Shown here one piece after another: positions 29,901 to 38,856 of a stretch of 64,000 bases of DNA. Below the pieces are notes generated by a model. It was given only the letters and a program-made list of their open reading frames with translations, made no database searches and was not told the DNA's origin. The position numbers were made by a program, and so were the translations under genes. Position 1 is the first letter of the stretch, and each line of letters begins with the position of its first letter. This stretch comes from Streptomyces graminofaciens. GTDB taxonomy: Bacteria > Actinomycetota > Actinomycetes > Streptomycetales > Streptomycetaceae. The stretch covers positions 2,046,001-2,110,000 of the forward strand of contig NZ_AP018448.1 of assembly GCF_030294945.1 (NCBI RefSeq), in the 5' to 3' direction.

Positions 29901-30078
29901 GGAGTTCGCGCGGGGTGGGCTGCGGGTCGTGAGGGTCGGTCTCGCGGCTGGTCCACAGGGTGAATAGGCCCTCGTCGCCCGCCTTGCTCTTCTTGAGTGT
30001 GTTCTCCAGCTCCTCGCTGAAGTAGTGGGCGGAGAGATACTCGCCGCGGTTGGCGAAGGAGTCGTAGGTGTAGCTCAT
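26932..30078 (-). pseudogene. Eco57I-like adenine methyltransferase, N-terminal fragment (1049 native residues)
   Basis: ATG at 30078 overlaps the SNF2 stop by ATGA. The native sequence ends at DVKQ (26932); translation would run 13 more codons into the IS and stop at 26890. An N-terminal ~600-residue region resembles the specificity/nuclease-like part of large Eco57I and PglX-type enzymes. The methyltransferase core then begins: ASYYTPESLTKVTVE, motif I ICEPALGSGAFLNEAINQ (~631-648), and YGIDLNATGVELAEVSLW. Motif IV lies in the other fragment. DISARM class 1 uses an adenine methylase (DrmMI) to mark host DNA; by position this is the equivalent. The insertion should abolish methylation. Confidence 0.92.
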
Positions 30079-33000
30079 CGTGCGGACTCCTCGGCGTGTG
30101 CGGTAGAGACAGTGGTGGGGTGGAGGGGTTCGAGGACGGCGAGGACCCGCAGCATCGGGTCGCCGTCGGTCCGCAGACGGCGTACGAGGGCGCGGCGGCG
30201 CTTGGCTGTGTCGTACACCTGCTTGCGGCGACGCTCCTGGTTGCCGACGGCGATCAGGGCACCTTGCTCCCAGACCTGCACCCGGTCCTCGTACGGCGCC
30301 AGGTAGGAGTCGACCTGCTTGTCGTAGTCGGCGCGGCGCTCGCGCAGGTGGGTCTCGGCCGCATCGACGGCCGCGGGGACGAGTTCCTGGAGGAGGTCGC
30401 GGTCGACGGGCTGGGCGCGGCCGGGCATGTCAGGGCCCACGCCGCAAGCGGCGAGGAACGCCGAGTCCATGCGCCACACGCGAGGAGTGGCCTCGGCGAG
30501 GCCGGTGACGGCCATCCACTCCACGACCGTCGGCTTGCCCGCCTCGTTGGAGTAGACGCCCTGGAGGAGATAAACCGGGCCGGTCAGGGCCGAAGGCAGA
30601 GCGGCGTCGATCCGTTCGGCCTTGGCGGCGTCCGGCTGGTAGGCGAGGACGAACGCCTCGTCGTACTTGAGCTTGGCGAGGGCCTTGTCCGTCACCCAAT
30701 CGAGCACCGGGTGGATGTCGGAAACGTAGGAGACATTGGGCCACTGGGACGTGGGCTCGTCGGTCTTGCCCTGCTTGGCGTTGCGGGCGGCCTCCAGCCG
30801 GTCGGCGGCATACTGCTTGTCGAAGGTGATGCGCAGCGTGCCGTCGTACTTGGGTGTCGTGAGGATCTTCTCCTGCTCCAGGTACGACTTCGGCAGCTCC
30901 CGGAAGCGGTACTGCAGGTCGTCGGGCGGGGTGAACTCGATGCGGCCGCCTGCCGTCTCGGGCTTCCAGTCGAGGGCCTCGCGCTCGGCCTGCGGGTAGA
31001 TGAGGTCCACGGCGGTGTGGAAGTACGCCTTGGTGTCGGCGAAGACGTGGGGTACGTCGGCCTCGGGCACCGCGGCCGTGCCGAGAGTGGCCGGAGCGGC
31101 CGTCGGGTCGGCGAGCCGGGCGTTGGCGCCGGCGAGGAGCCCCGCGAGGACCCCGCCGGACTCCTGCTGGGACTGCTTGATGGAACGCTCGACGGTGCCG
31201 CCCTTGATGAGGTCGCGGGTGAGGCGGTCCTCTTCCTTCTTGTCGTTGTAGAGACCGGTGACGGCCTCGGCGCTGCCCTCGCCGGTCTCGATCTCGTGCG
31301 CCTGGGCCTCGCGGCGCAGCAGACGGGTGCCGACCAGCCGGTCGTCGAGCGTGAGCATCTCGCCGCTCTCCTCGTCGCGCCGCCAGGGCACGTCGGCGGT
31401 GAGGGTGAGCGCACGGAACTCGGGGCTGACCGCCTGCCCGTAACGGTCGATACGTCCGTTGCGCTGTTCGATACGGATGAGGGACCAGGGCAGGTCGTAG
31501 TGGATGAGGTCGTGGCACTGGTGGTGCAGGTTGACGCCCTCGGAGGCGATGTCACCGGTGAACAGCAGCCGCACCGGCTCCTCGCGCCGGCCGAAGCGGT
31601 CGACGATCTCCCGCTGTTGCTGGTCGTTCGTGGTGTCGCCGTGCATGACCTCGACGGCGCCGTCGTACGCCTTCCAGGGACGCATCTTGTCGGGCTTGGC
31701 CAAGTTCTTCTTCTTGAAGCCAAGCCGGGCAGGGACCTCCTGGGCCAGCCAGTCCAGGGTGTGGACCCGCTCGGAGAAAATCACGACGCGGCGCTCGGAG
31801 TGCGGGCCGACACCGAGGTCGTCCTTCAGCGTGCGGACGAGTGCGTCGAGCTTGGCGGAGTCCTGGTCGGTAAAGTCCGCGACCAGCGCCTCCAGCTCCG
31901 CGAGGGCTTTGCTCTCGGCGGCGAGAGCGGCGCGCCGCTCGGGGGTGTCCGGCGCGGTCTTGGCCTTGCCCTTCGCCGTGACGCTCTTCGGGTTGTCCAG
32001 GTAGGCACGCCGGTTGGCCAGGGATTCACGCAGGGCGACGTGGGAGGAGAGGAACGCCTTCAGGAAGTTGTAGCCAACCAGGGAATCGGCGCAGACCGAC
32101 GAACGGTTCGGGTCGCCCGGCGTCCATTCGTTCGCGAGCTTCTCCAGGACGGCGACCTCCCTCCGAGTCGCCGGAGCCGGCACCGGCAGGGAGTCGCCGC
32201 GTTCGGCCCAGGGCTTGTCCTTGAGGCCGTCGCGTACCTCGCGGTCGGACTTGGTACGCCTGATGTAGAGGTGGTCGAGGTCGGCGACCTTGTAGTTCTT
32301 GGGGTCGGCGATCGCCGCCGGGTCGAGCATCCGGATCAGCTCGGCGAAGGATTCGGCGTCGCCGTTGTGCGGAGTGGCGGAGGCCAGGATCAGCGCATCG
32401 GTCTGCTCGGCGAGACGGCGGGCGAGGAGGTTGTTGCGGGTGCCCTTGTTCACGAGGTTGTGCGACTCGTCGATGACCACCGCGTCCCAGGTGATGTTCT
32501 CCAGGTGATGGGCGTACGTTGCCGACTTGAGGGTGTCGACGGAGACAATGACGCGCTTGAAGTGGGCGAACGGGTTCCGGCCCGCGGGGATCTCCTGCTG
32601 AATGCGCTGGATGCCGGTGGAGTCCAGGCGCACCAGCGGCAGAGCGAAGCGGGTCCACAGCTCGCGCTGGAACTGCTCCAGCACATGGGCAGGCGTGACT
32701 ACGAGAATGCGCTCGCCGCGCCCGCGCCGGATCAGCTCCGAAAGCGTGATGCCGATCTCCAGCGTCTTGCCCAGCCCAACCACGTCAGCGATCAGCAGCC
32801 GGGGCTGCGGGTTACGCATGGACAGCGCCAGCTCGGCGGGGCGCAGCTGGTGCTCCTGCCGGTCCATGAGGAAGGAGTCGGCGAGCGCGATGCCGTGCTC
32901 GATCTGGGGCAGCGCGGTCTTGCGGATCACCGCCTCCAGGTACAGGCGGGCCTTGGCGTGCCTGGAGGTCTCGTCGGGCACGAGCCTGGTCTTGCGAGGA

Positions 33001-33251
33001 TCGAGTACGTCGATCTGGTCAAGGCCGGAGTAGAACACCGCGTCCGTGCCCCGGACGAACGAGGACACCCCGCTGACCTCGACCATCAGTCCGTCGCGGG
33101 ACTCGTCGACGGACTTCACGAGCCACTGCTCGTGGCGGATGCGCACCTGGGCGCCGGGAGCGAAGGTCGGCTTCGCACCGGCCGGGTACGCCGACCGCGC
33201 CGCATCGGCGTCGCGCGCCTCAGGAACCTCGGGCTGCATCGCCGTAGTCAC
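30075..33251 (-). CDS. SNF2-family helicase, DrmD-like (1058 aa)
   Basis: Begins with GTG 33251 after GAGGAG. A short N-terminal beta domain precedes the ATPase: ADVVGLGKTLEIG (GLGKT at 159-163), RILVVTPAHVLEQFQREL, motif II VVIDESHN (DESH), then ILASATPHNGD. The second lobe has LLFTGDIASEGVNLHHQCHD and RIEQRNGRIDRYGQ, the SNF2/RapA-like motifs V and VI. A C-terminal ~350 residues is unassigned. SNF2 helicase directly followed by an adenine methylase is the gene order of DISARM class 1 (drmD-drmMI), and the DUF1998 helicase follows. I therefore call it DrmD-like but not proven orthologous. Confidence 0.92.
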   Translation of the reverse strand: MTTAMQPEVPEARDADAARSAYPAGAKPTFAPGAQVRIRHEQWLVKSVDESRDGLMVEVSGVSSFVRGTDAVFYSGLDQIDVLDPRKTRLVPDETSRHAKARLYLEAVIRKTALPQIEHGIALADSFLMDRQEHQLRPAELALSMRNPQPRLLIADVVGLGKTLEIGITLSELIRRGRGERILVVTPAHVLEQFQRELWTRFALPLVRLDSTGIQRIQQEIPAGRNPFAHFKRVIVSVDTLKSATYAHHLENITWDAVVIDESHNLVNKGTRNNLLARRLAEQTDALILASATPHNGDAESFAELIRMLDPAAIADPKNYKVADLDHLYIRRTKSDREVRDGLKDKPWAERGDSLPVPAPATRREVAVLEKLANEWTPGDPNRSSVCADSLVGYNFLKAFLSSHVALRESLANRRAYLDNPKSVTAKGKAKTAPDTPERRAALAAESKALAELEALVADFTDQDSAKLDALVRTLKDDLGVGPHSERRVVIFSERVHTLDWLAQEVPARLGFKKKNLAKPDKMRPWKAYDGAVEVMHGDTTNDQQQREIVDRFGRREEPVRLLFTGDIASEGVNLHHQCHDLIHYDLPWSLIRIEQRNGRIDRYGQAVSPEFRALTLTADVPWRRDEESGEMLTLDDRLVGTRLLRREAQAHEIETGEGSAEAVTGLYNDKKEEDRLTRDLIKGGTVERSIKQSQQESGGVLAGLLAGANARLADPTAAPATLGTAAVPEADVPHVFADTKAYFHTAVDLIYPQAEREALDWKPETAGGRIEFTPPDDLQYRFRELPKSYLEQEKILTTPKYDGTLRITFDKQYAADRLEAARNAKQGKTDEPTSQWPNVSYVSDIHPVLDWVTDKALAKLKYDEAFVLAYQPDAAKAERIDAALPSALTGPVYLLQGVYSNEAGKPTVVEWMAVTGLAEATPRVWRMDSAFLAACGVGPDMPGRAQPVDRDLLQELVPAAVDAAETHLRERRADYDKQVDSYLAPYEDRVQVWEQGALIAVGNQERRRKQVYDTAKRRRALVRRLRTDGDPMLRVLAVLEPLHPTTVSTAHAEESAR

Positions 33252-33356
33252 GTGGTGCTCCTCTTGGACTGTGTACTCGTGATGTGCGGTGTGCTGCTGC
33301 CCACCCTTTGTATCGCCCCGAACGGGCCCCGTCGGCGAAAGGTAGGGAAGAGCGGT

Positions 33357-34559
33357 TCAGCGCTTCGACCAGGCGAGCGCCGGGCCCATCGCGTAGCGCT
33401 TCCGCAGCTCGTCGGCGACCCGCCGGGAAGCGGGCGGACGGCCCTTCTTCGGCGCGGGTTCGGCCGGGCGTCCGCTGGGGGATTCCTGCACGGACACGAG
33501 CGAGCTTTCGACGTCGCTCTGGACATCGCCCTGGGCCGGAGCGTCTGGGCTGGATTCACCATCGGACGGCAAGGCGGGGACGCTATCCGCCGGGGCCGCC
33601 GACTCCTCGCGCAGCTGCCTCTCCAGCGAGTCGAGCCGGTCCAGCATGGGCGTATCAGGCTGAGGCAGCATCATCGTGGGATGGTTCCTTGACGTCGTCT
33701 CCTGGATCAGAGCGCGCCGTGCCCGGGCCGGACTCGTGCCCAGCAGACGCATCAGATCGGCACACTGCCGGGTCACCTCCTCCAGGGAGGGGCGGTCCTC
33801 CGCCTTGTGCGCCAGCATGGCCGACACGACGGGCGTCACTTCGGCGGGCAGCCCGGACAGGTCAGGGCCGATCTCGGCGTTGACCACCTGCGCGGCCACC
33901 GCCTCCCACCGGGCACCGTCGTACGGATAGTGCCCAGTCGCCGCGTACAGAAGCACCGTGCCCAGCCCGTACACATCAGCCGCCTGAGTCACCTCCAGCT
34001 CACCCAGAGCCTGCTCAGGCGGCATGCAACGCACGGTGCCGATGACCACGCCGGCCTGCGTGAGCGACCCCTTGGACGCCCCGACGAAAGCGCCCAGACC
34101 GAAGTCGATGATCACCGGACCGAAGTCACCGAGGACGACGTTCTGCGCCTTCAGGTCACGGTGCACCAGCCCCGCGGCGTGCACAGCGGCAAGCCCCTCG
34201 GCCAACAGCGCGCCAAGACTCGCCACGAGTGGCGTGGACAGCAGGCCTTGATCCTTCACAACATCGGAGAGCGGGCGGCCGGGAACGTAGTCCATGGCCA
34301 GCCAGGGCTGCTCAGCGAACGGGTCTGCCTCAATGAAACGGGCCACACGACCCGTACCAGAGATCGTGCGCGCCATCGCCGCCTCGCGTTCGAATCGGGC
34401 GCGCGTATGCGGATCCGTGCGGTCGGGCCGGATCACCTTCACGGCGACCGGTTCACCCGCGACCGAGTAGGCGAGGTATACCTCCCCCATCCCGCCCGCG
34501 CCGAGCCGCCGCTCGACGAGGTACGACCCGATACGCGACGGTATAGACGCGCCGCTCAC
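33357..34559 (-). CDS. Hanks-type Ser/Thr protein kinase, cytosolic (400 aa)
   Basis: The frame extends upstream to 34655, but GTG 34559 follows a GGGGG site and starts just before the kinase fold. Gly-rich loop LGAGGMGEVYLAY, catalytic Lys41 (VAVKVI), HRDLKAQN (133-140), IDFGLG (151-156), and MPPEQA as the APE motif are all present, so it should be active. The C-terminal ~130 residues are Pro/Ser/Glu-rich with a basic end, and there is no membrane segment, unlike PknB. It lies 105 bp upstream of the SNF2 gene on the same strand, so it may head or regulate the DISARM-like operon. Kinases occur in Pgl/BREX systems (PglW), but this one lacks that architecture. Confidence 0.93.
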   Translation of the reverse strand: MSGASIPSRIGSYLVERRLGAGGMGEVYLAYSVAGEPVAVKVIRPDRTDPHTRARFEREAAMARTISGTGRVARFIEADPFAEQPWLAMDYVPGRPLSDVVKDQGLLSTPLVASLGALLAEGLAAVHAAGLVHRDLKAQNVVLGDFGPVIIDFGLGAFVGASKGSLTQAGVVIGTVRCMPPEQALGELEVTQAADVYGLGTVLLYAATGHYPYDGARWEAVAAQVVNAEIGPDLSGLPAEVTPVVSAMLAHKAEDRPSLEEVTRQCADLMRLLGTSPARARRALIQETTSRNHPTMMLPQPDTPMLDRLDSLERQLREESAAPADSVPALPSDGESSPDAPAQGDVQSDVESSLVSVQESPSGRPAEPAPKKGRPPASRRVADELRKRYAMGPALAWSKR

Positions 34560-34929
34560 CGCACACCCCCTGACTCCCGCAGCGAAAGCACACCCTCGCT
34601 CGGGGCATGCCCCCGCTCCGCCGTAGAAGAAGCGAAGCACCAGGGGCATGGACACCGACGAAGACCGCTACAGCCTACTGATCTGCATCCCGCAGGAGAA
34701 AGTGATCACATCGGACTGGGACCAGCTCCCAGGATCTAGTCCGAAAGCTGGCCACGGCTGCAGAAAATGTCGCCCCGCTCCGTCCATGTTGCGTCGCAGC
34801 GCCAACAGACGGCGGGTGTCTGTCCTGAGAACAGGTCCGGCGGACGAAGCAGCTCAATACCCGCCCGGAATAGTCACGTGCCCGATTTCCATTGCTTCTC
34901 CTGTAGAGATCTCGCAGAGGGGGACGCCG
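34560..34929. promoter_or_regulatory. Divergent intergenic region between the kinase and NucS-like genes
   Basis: No convincing gene lies here. It must hold promoters in both directions. The only clear signal is the ribosome-binding site GAGGGGG just before GTG 34930. I could not pick out trustworthy -35/-10 boxes. Confidence 0.5.
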
Positions 34930-35874
34930 GTGACCGACCTGAAGCTGTTCCGGCTGGATGCCGACGGCCAGGACGTCGAGCTGCGTGGCTCCACGGTGAC
35001 GCTGGAGGTGGAGCTGCAGCGGCGGGTCGAGGCAGGCATGGAGGCCATGCTCGGCATCCGCTTCCTGGCGTCGGAGTACCCGACGGGGCCTTGGCACCGG
35101 GGCCGGATCGACTCGCTCGGCTTGGACGAGAACGGCACACCTGCGCTGATCGAGTACAAGAAAGGCGCTGACAGCGGTGTCCTGTCGCAGGCGGTCTCCT
35201 ACCTGTCGTGGTTGGATTCCGCGCGTCACGAATTCGAGGCACTGGTCAAGGAGAAGCTAGGCTCCGAGGCCGCCGAGTCGATCGACTGGCGGAACCCTCG
35301 GATGGTCTGTATCGCCGCTGGCTTCTCGCACCACGACCGAGTCGCGGTGCACCGTCTGCGCGAGCGGGTCGACCTGGTGCGCTACCGCGTCTTCGAGGGT
35401 GGGCTGCTGAGCCTGCTGCTGATCGAGTCCACTCCCGGATCCACGAGACCGGTCTCGGATCGTCGCCAGAGCCGCGAGCGGGAGGTCACGGCTGGTGCCG
35501 CCAGCGGAGGCGGGAGGACATCCGCTCAGGCAACTGCCACCGCAGGTGCGGTTCCTGGCTGCCTGCAGGACCTGTACGCCGAGCTGGACGAGGCCCTCAC
35601 CGCCTGGGGCGAGGTCGAGGTGGCTCAGCTTCGGCACTACATCGCCTACCGCCGGATGGTGAACGTCGCCTCCGTCATCTTCCGTCCGAAGCACGAGGCG
35701 ATCCTGGTCTACCTCAAGGTCGACCCGGACACGGTCAAGCTCGAGGAGGGCTTCTCGCGTGACATGCGCGGTATCGGCCACCTCGGGACCGGCGACCTGG
35801 AGGTCCGTATCGCTTCGGCAGCCGACCTGGAGAAGGCGGGACCGCTGATCCAGCGGGCGTTCGAGGCAGCCTGA
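34930..35874 (+). CDS. NucS-like PD-(D/E)xK nuclease domain fused to DUF5655 (314 aa)
   Basis: I chose GTG 34930, which has GAGGGGG upstream; the longer frame to 34648 starts in non-coding-looking sequence. The N-terminal half has a restriction-like core: Asp61 in GRIDSLG, Glu75 and Lys77 in LIEYKK, and Gln87 in LSQAVSYLSWL. This matches the NucS/DUF91 C-terminal nuclease. The last ~100 residues (DLYAELDEALTAWG, VIFRPKHEAILVYLKV, GHLGTGDLEVRI) match DUF5655. Such proteins are widespread in actinobacteria with unproven function. It is convergent with the 384-aa gene. A role in DNA cleavage or repair is probable from the motif. Confidence 0.88.
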   Translation: MTDLKLFRLDADGQDVELRGSTVTLEVELQRRVEAGMEAMLGIRFLASEYPTGPWHRGRIDSLGLDENGTPALIEYKKGADSGVLSQAVSYLSWLDSARHEFEALVKEKLGSEAAESIDWRNPRMVCIAAGFSHHDRVAVHRLRERVDLVRYRVFEGGLLSLLLIESTPGSTRPVSDRRQSREREVTAGAASGGGRTSAQATATAGAVPGCLQDLYAELDEALTAWGEVEVAQLRHYIAYRRMVNVASVIFRPKHEAILVYLKVDPDTVKLEEGFSRDMRGIGHLGTGDLEVRIASAADLEKAGPLIQRAFEAA

Positions 35875-35922
35875 CCTTCGAGGTGGGAACCGTGATGGCC
35901 GCTGCGGCGGGACGTTGCTATT

Positions 35923-37077
35923 TCACACCTCAAGGAGCTCTTCCTCAAGCTGCGCCCAACTCGGCCATGTGCCACCGGTCTCGCGGACGACGGTGAGGAG
36001 TCGGCCCTCCAAGTGGACATCCGCCCGTTTCCCCGCCAACTCGATGCCCTCGGGACGTCGGCGGGCACGGCGCTGCCCTGATGGGTACTCGGCCAGGATG
36101 CCGATCAGGACGTCGTGACGGGCGGTGCCCAGTTCGTCGGCTGGTGCCCAGGAACCTCGTACAGGTACGCCTGCGAAACTTCCGACAGTCGGGCCGGCCG
36201 TCCGGTAGAGCGTATCGAGGACGCCTTCCACTCTCTCGTCCGTGCGGTCCCTGATGGCTACCACGTTGGTACGCGTCCTTCCGCGCCGTGGGACCGAGAG
36301 TCGCCCGTCCATACCGTCATCCAGCTCGGATCTCCGCACCCGACGCGGCGGCTCAATCCACCAATCTGGCTCGTACTCCTCCTGGATCGCTCCGAGTTGC
36401 AGGCCGTCACCGCCCCACCAACCGGCTTTGGGGATGAAGATGTCAACTCCCACGCCGGTCGCGCCGATCCATACCCAGCTCATGAAGTACGGGTGATCCT
36501 TCAAGTCTGCCGACCAGGCGGCGAGTTGAAGGAGCCGCTCCTTTTGGTTCGAATCTGGGCTCTTTGGGAACAGCGTTTTCGCCTCGCGATGACGTCCACG
36601 CGCCTCTCCGGCGACGGGCCCGTTCGGCAGGTGGAACAGAAGGTCCGGCCTGACGCCGAATGTCCCGTACTTGGTCTGCAACGGGCCGGGCGGGAGGACA
36701 TCGAAGCTATGGAGAGTGTCACGCCCAGGCTTCCAGGAGAACAACTTCTCACTCCCGGCTGTCATCACCCCGAGCCCAGCGCACTCGCTGATGAACCGTC
36801 GGACGTGCAGCGATGTAGCCAGCAGAGACGAGTAGTCGACCTGAAGAGCCAGACCGCTTGGGGCGGCGAGATAGCTGGTCAGCAACCGGGCCTCGTGCAC
36901 ACGGATGCGGTAGTCGACGACTCGCCGGAAGTCGCAGGCCAACGCGTTGATGTGAACCAGACGAGCGAGATGGACAGGTAGGGCCATCCCCCCAAGCTTC
37001 CTCGCGTGAACGCTGGGATCACCGCCCGCCCCCGGAACGATCTCGAACTGCCAGACCCTGGCGCGCACGGTGTTCAT
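35923..37077 (-). CDS. Unrecognised protein with possible PD-(D/E)xK-like core (384 aa)
   Basis: ATG start at 37077. I do not recognise the family. Around residues 143-160, VRPDLLFHLPNGPVAGEAR has the spacing of a restriction-fold core (Asp145, Glu158), but the usual Lys is Arg160. The N-terminal ~100 residues are helical, and a Trp/Gly-rich segment follows the core (YFMSWVWIGATGVGVDIFIP). The C-terminus is helical and charged. It stands alone, convergent with the NucS-like gene. It may be an orphan restriction-type or repair nuclease, or a catalytically altered relative. Confidence 0.75.
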   Translation of the reverse strand: MNTVRARVWQFEIVPGAGGDPSVHARKLGGMALPVHLARLVHINALACDFRRVVDYRIRVHEARLLTSYLAAPSGLALQVDYSSLLATSLHVRRFISECAGLGVMTAGSEKLFSWKPGRDTLHSFDVLPPGPLQTKYGTFGVRPDLLFHLPNGPVAGEARGRHREAKTLFPKSPDSNQKERLLQLAAWSADLKDHPYFMSWVWIGATGVGVDIFIPKAGWWGGDGLQLGAIQEEYEPDWWIEPPRRVRRSELDDGMDGRLSVPRRGRTRTNVVAIRDRTDERVEGVLDTLYRTAGPTVGSFAGVPVRGSWAPADELGTARHDVLIGILAEYPSGQRRARRRPEGIELAGKRADVHLEGRLLTVVRETGGTWPSWAQLEEELLEV

Positions 37078-37374
37078 GTCGGCAGCTTACGGAGCCGCAC
37101 CGACAACCGCCCCAACACGGCGACGCGTCCCAGTGCGCCGGGTTCCTGGCATTCCTTCACCGAGCGTCGACGGCTGGTGACGCGGGATGGGTGTCCGTGT
37201 GAGGTCTTGGATAGTTGGTGCTGAGTGGCGGCGCCAGGCAGATAGCCTGCTGACCTGAGGATTCTTTAGGTCAGCCCTTGCGGAACGCGTAAGGGACGGC
37301 GCTCCGGCAGTGGCCGTTTTAACTGTTCCGCACCACCCTGCACTCCGCTCCCTGCCGCCACCTCCAGCCGGGCG
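37078..37374. other. Intergenic region with a 7-bp perfect inverted repeat
   Basis: It lies between the end of the E1-like gene and the start of the 384-aa gene, both minus strand. CTGACCT and AGGTCAG (37250-37274, 11-nt loop) could form a hairpin serving as the operon terminator or an operator. Otherwise I see no gene. Confidence 0.5.
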
Positions 37375-38856
37375 TCAACGGCGGGTGCGTCGGGCTTCTC
37401 GGATGCGGTTGATGAGAGCAGCGTCCTTCTGGCACCCGCACCCGGGGGTGGGGAGCCGGTGGTCGATCATCTGGTCGGGCCGGGGGCCGAAGCGGGTGTC
37501 GTACTCGATGCGTCGTGGAGGTCCGCTGACCAGGCCCGTGCTGCGTGCGATCCAGGCGCCGACGACTAGGCAGGCGGCCTGCTGGGCTACGAACGCGGCC
37601 GAAGGACGGAACCCGTCGTCCGTTCTACCGGTCAGCTCAGCCGAGTTGATCAGTCCGCACACCGGCCGTCCGAGGAACTGGCCAACAAGCGCTCGCTGTT
37701 GATTGTCCAGGCATTCCAGGTCCTGTTCGGTCAGCGGCTCCTGCCCGCGGGCGATTCGGGATAGCGGGAGCCCGGTCAGTTCATGCAGTCGTTGCTCCGC
37801 GCTCTTCCCGGTGTGGTTGGCCTTGAAGTAGCAGCGTAGGCAGGGGCCGGTGGGCAGTGCCTCGTGCAGGGCGACAGTGGTGCCGACCGGGCCGCCGGTG
37901 CTGCCGTCCAGGGTGAGATCGACCTGCAGCCGCTGCAGGTCGTGCCGGGCCTCGACGCTGTCCAGTCCGCCGAGGACGATTCGGGGCCACGGCAGGGTGC
38001 CCGTATCGACGGCCTCGATGGAAGCCTGGATCGTCCCGTGGAACGGGGTCACCTCGATCCGCCGTAGGCGTGCGTCGATCAACCGCACCTTCGGCAGGCC
38101 CGCAGCCGCGTCGGCCAGGGTACCGATGCTGTACGAGGTGACGTTCGGTTTCTCGAAGACCTCCCTGTCCACCACCGTCAACTCGCCGGAGACCTGCAGC
38201 AGGTCCAGGACCAGGGCGATGCCGGTGCCGATCGCACCACCCCCGCCCAGCAGCACCTGCTCCAGCGCGGGCAGCGGGGCGACGACGATCCCGGGCTGCT
38301 CACCGGGGAGGACGGGGCAGAAGTCCACCACCGGGGTCACCTGGAACTTCCCCTCCTGCAGCCCGGCAACGACCTTGAACGCCTCGCCGGCCAGCATCGC
38401 CGCAGTGAGGACCGCGCCCAGCCCGGTGCCGGGCGCGTTGAGCCGAGGGAAAGGATGACCGGTGTGCCGCAGACGGACCCCGTGCCCGTCCGGCGCACCG
38501 GCCACCGCAGTACCCAGCGGTGGTGCGGTTCCTACATGCAGATGCAGCGGCGCCCTGCTCTGGGTCTCGCCGATGCGAAGCGGCCGGTCCGGATCGATCC
38601 CGGTCGCCGTTTCCACCAGCCTGCGGATGAGTTCGTCGTCGAGCCGTCCCGGTCCGCGGCCGGGGTCCAGACTCAGCCGGACCGGCCACCGGCGCAGGTC
38701 CGCCACCAGTACTTCTAGAGTCTCGGCGGCCGCGGGCAGGTGCGCGTCCCCGGTCAGGTGGATGAGGATGCCCTCCATCCGCTCCCGCAGGGTGGCCTCT
38801 TCCACGCCGGCGGCCAGGCCGCCCAGGCGTACGCTGCGGCTGTAGTCAGTACTCAC
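37375..38856 (-). CDS. ThiF/E1-like Ubl-activating enzyme with N-terminal extra domain (493 aa)
   Basis: I chose GTG 38856 (GGAGG six bases upstream), which overlaps the JAMM gene by 11 bp. The active adenylation domain has VLLGGGGAIGTGIAL (nucleotide loop ~204-212), Asp230 in VVDREVFEKPNV, and LGGLDSVEARHDLQR. Zinc ligands are Cys339/Cys342 (PCLRC) and Cys473/Cys475 (PGCGC). Cys400 in RPVCGLINSAEL is the best candidate for the Ubl thioester. The N-terminal ~190 residues have NAPGTGLGAVLTAAMLAGEAF, resembling a second, degenerate E1-like Rossmann half. It should adenylate the C-terminal Gly of the 87-aa Ubl and pass it to the E2-like protein. Confidence 0.92.
   Translation of the reverse strand: MSTDYSRSVRLGGLAAGVEEATLRERMEGILIHLTGDAHLPAAAETLEVLVADLRRWPVRLSLDPGRGPGRLDDELIRRLVETATGIDPDRPLRIGETQSRAPLHLHVGTAPPLGTAVAGAPDGHGVRLRHTGHPFPRLNAPGTGLGAVLTAAMLAGEAFKVVAGLQEGKFQVTPVVDFCPVLPGEQPGIVVAPLPALEQVLLGGGGAIGTGIALVLDLLQVSGELTVVDREVFEKPNVTSYSIGTLADAAAGLPKVRLIDARLRRIEVTPFHGTIQASIEAVDTGTLPWPRIVLGGLDSVEARHDLQRLQVDLTLDGSTGGPVGTTVALHEALPTGPCLRCYFKANHTGKSAEQRLHELTGLPLSRIARGQEPLTEQDLECLDNQQRALVGQFLGRPVCGLINSAELTGRTDDGFRPSAAFVAQQAACLVVGAWIARSTGLVSGPPRRIEYDTRFGPRPDQMIDHRLPTPGCGCQKDAALINRIREARRTRR

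Noticed and set aside
30096..33692. 1198-aa plus-strand open frame
   Set aside because: It lies opposite the SNF2 gene, whose motifs are complete; the plus-strand translation is low-complexity Gly/Val/Glu-rich as expected of a shadow.
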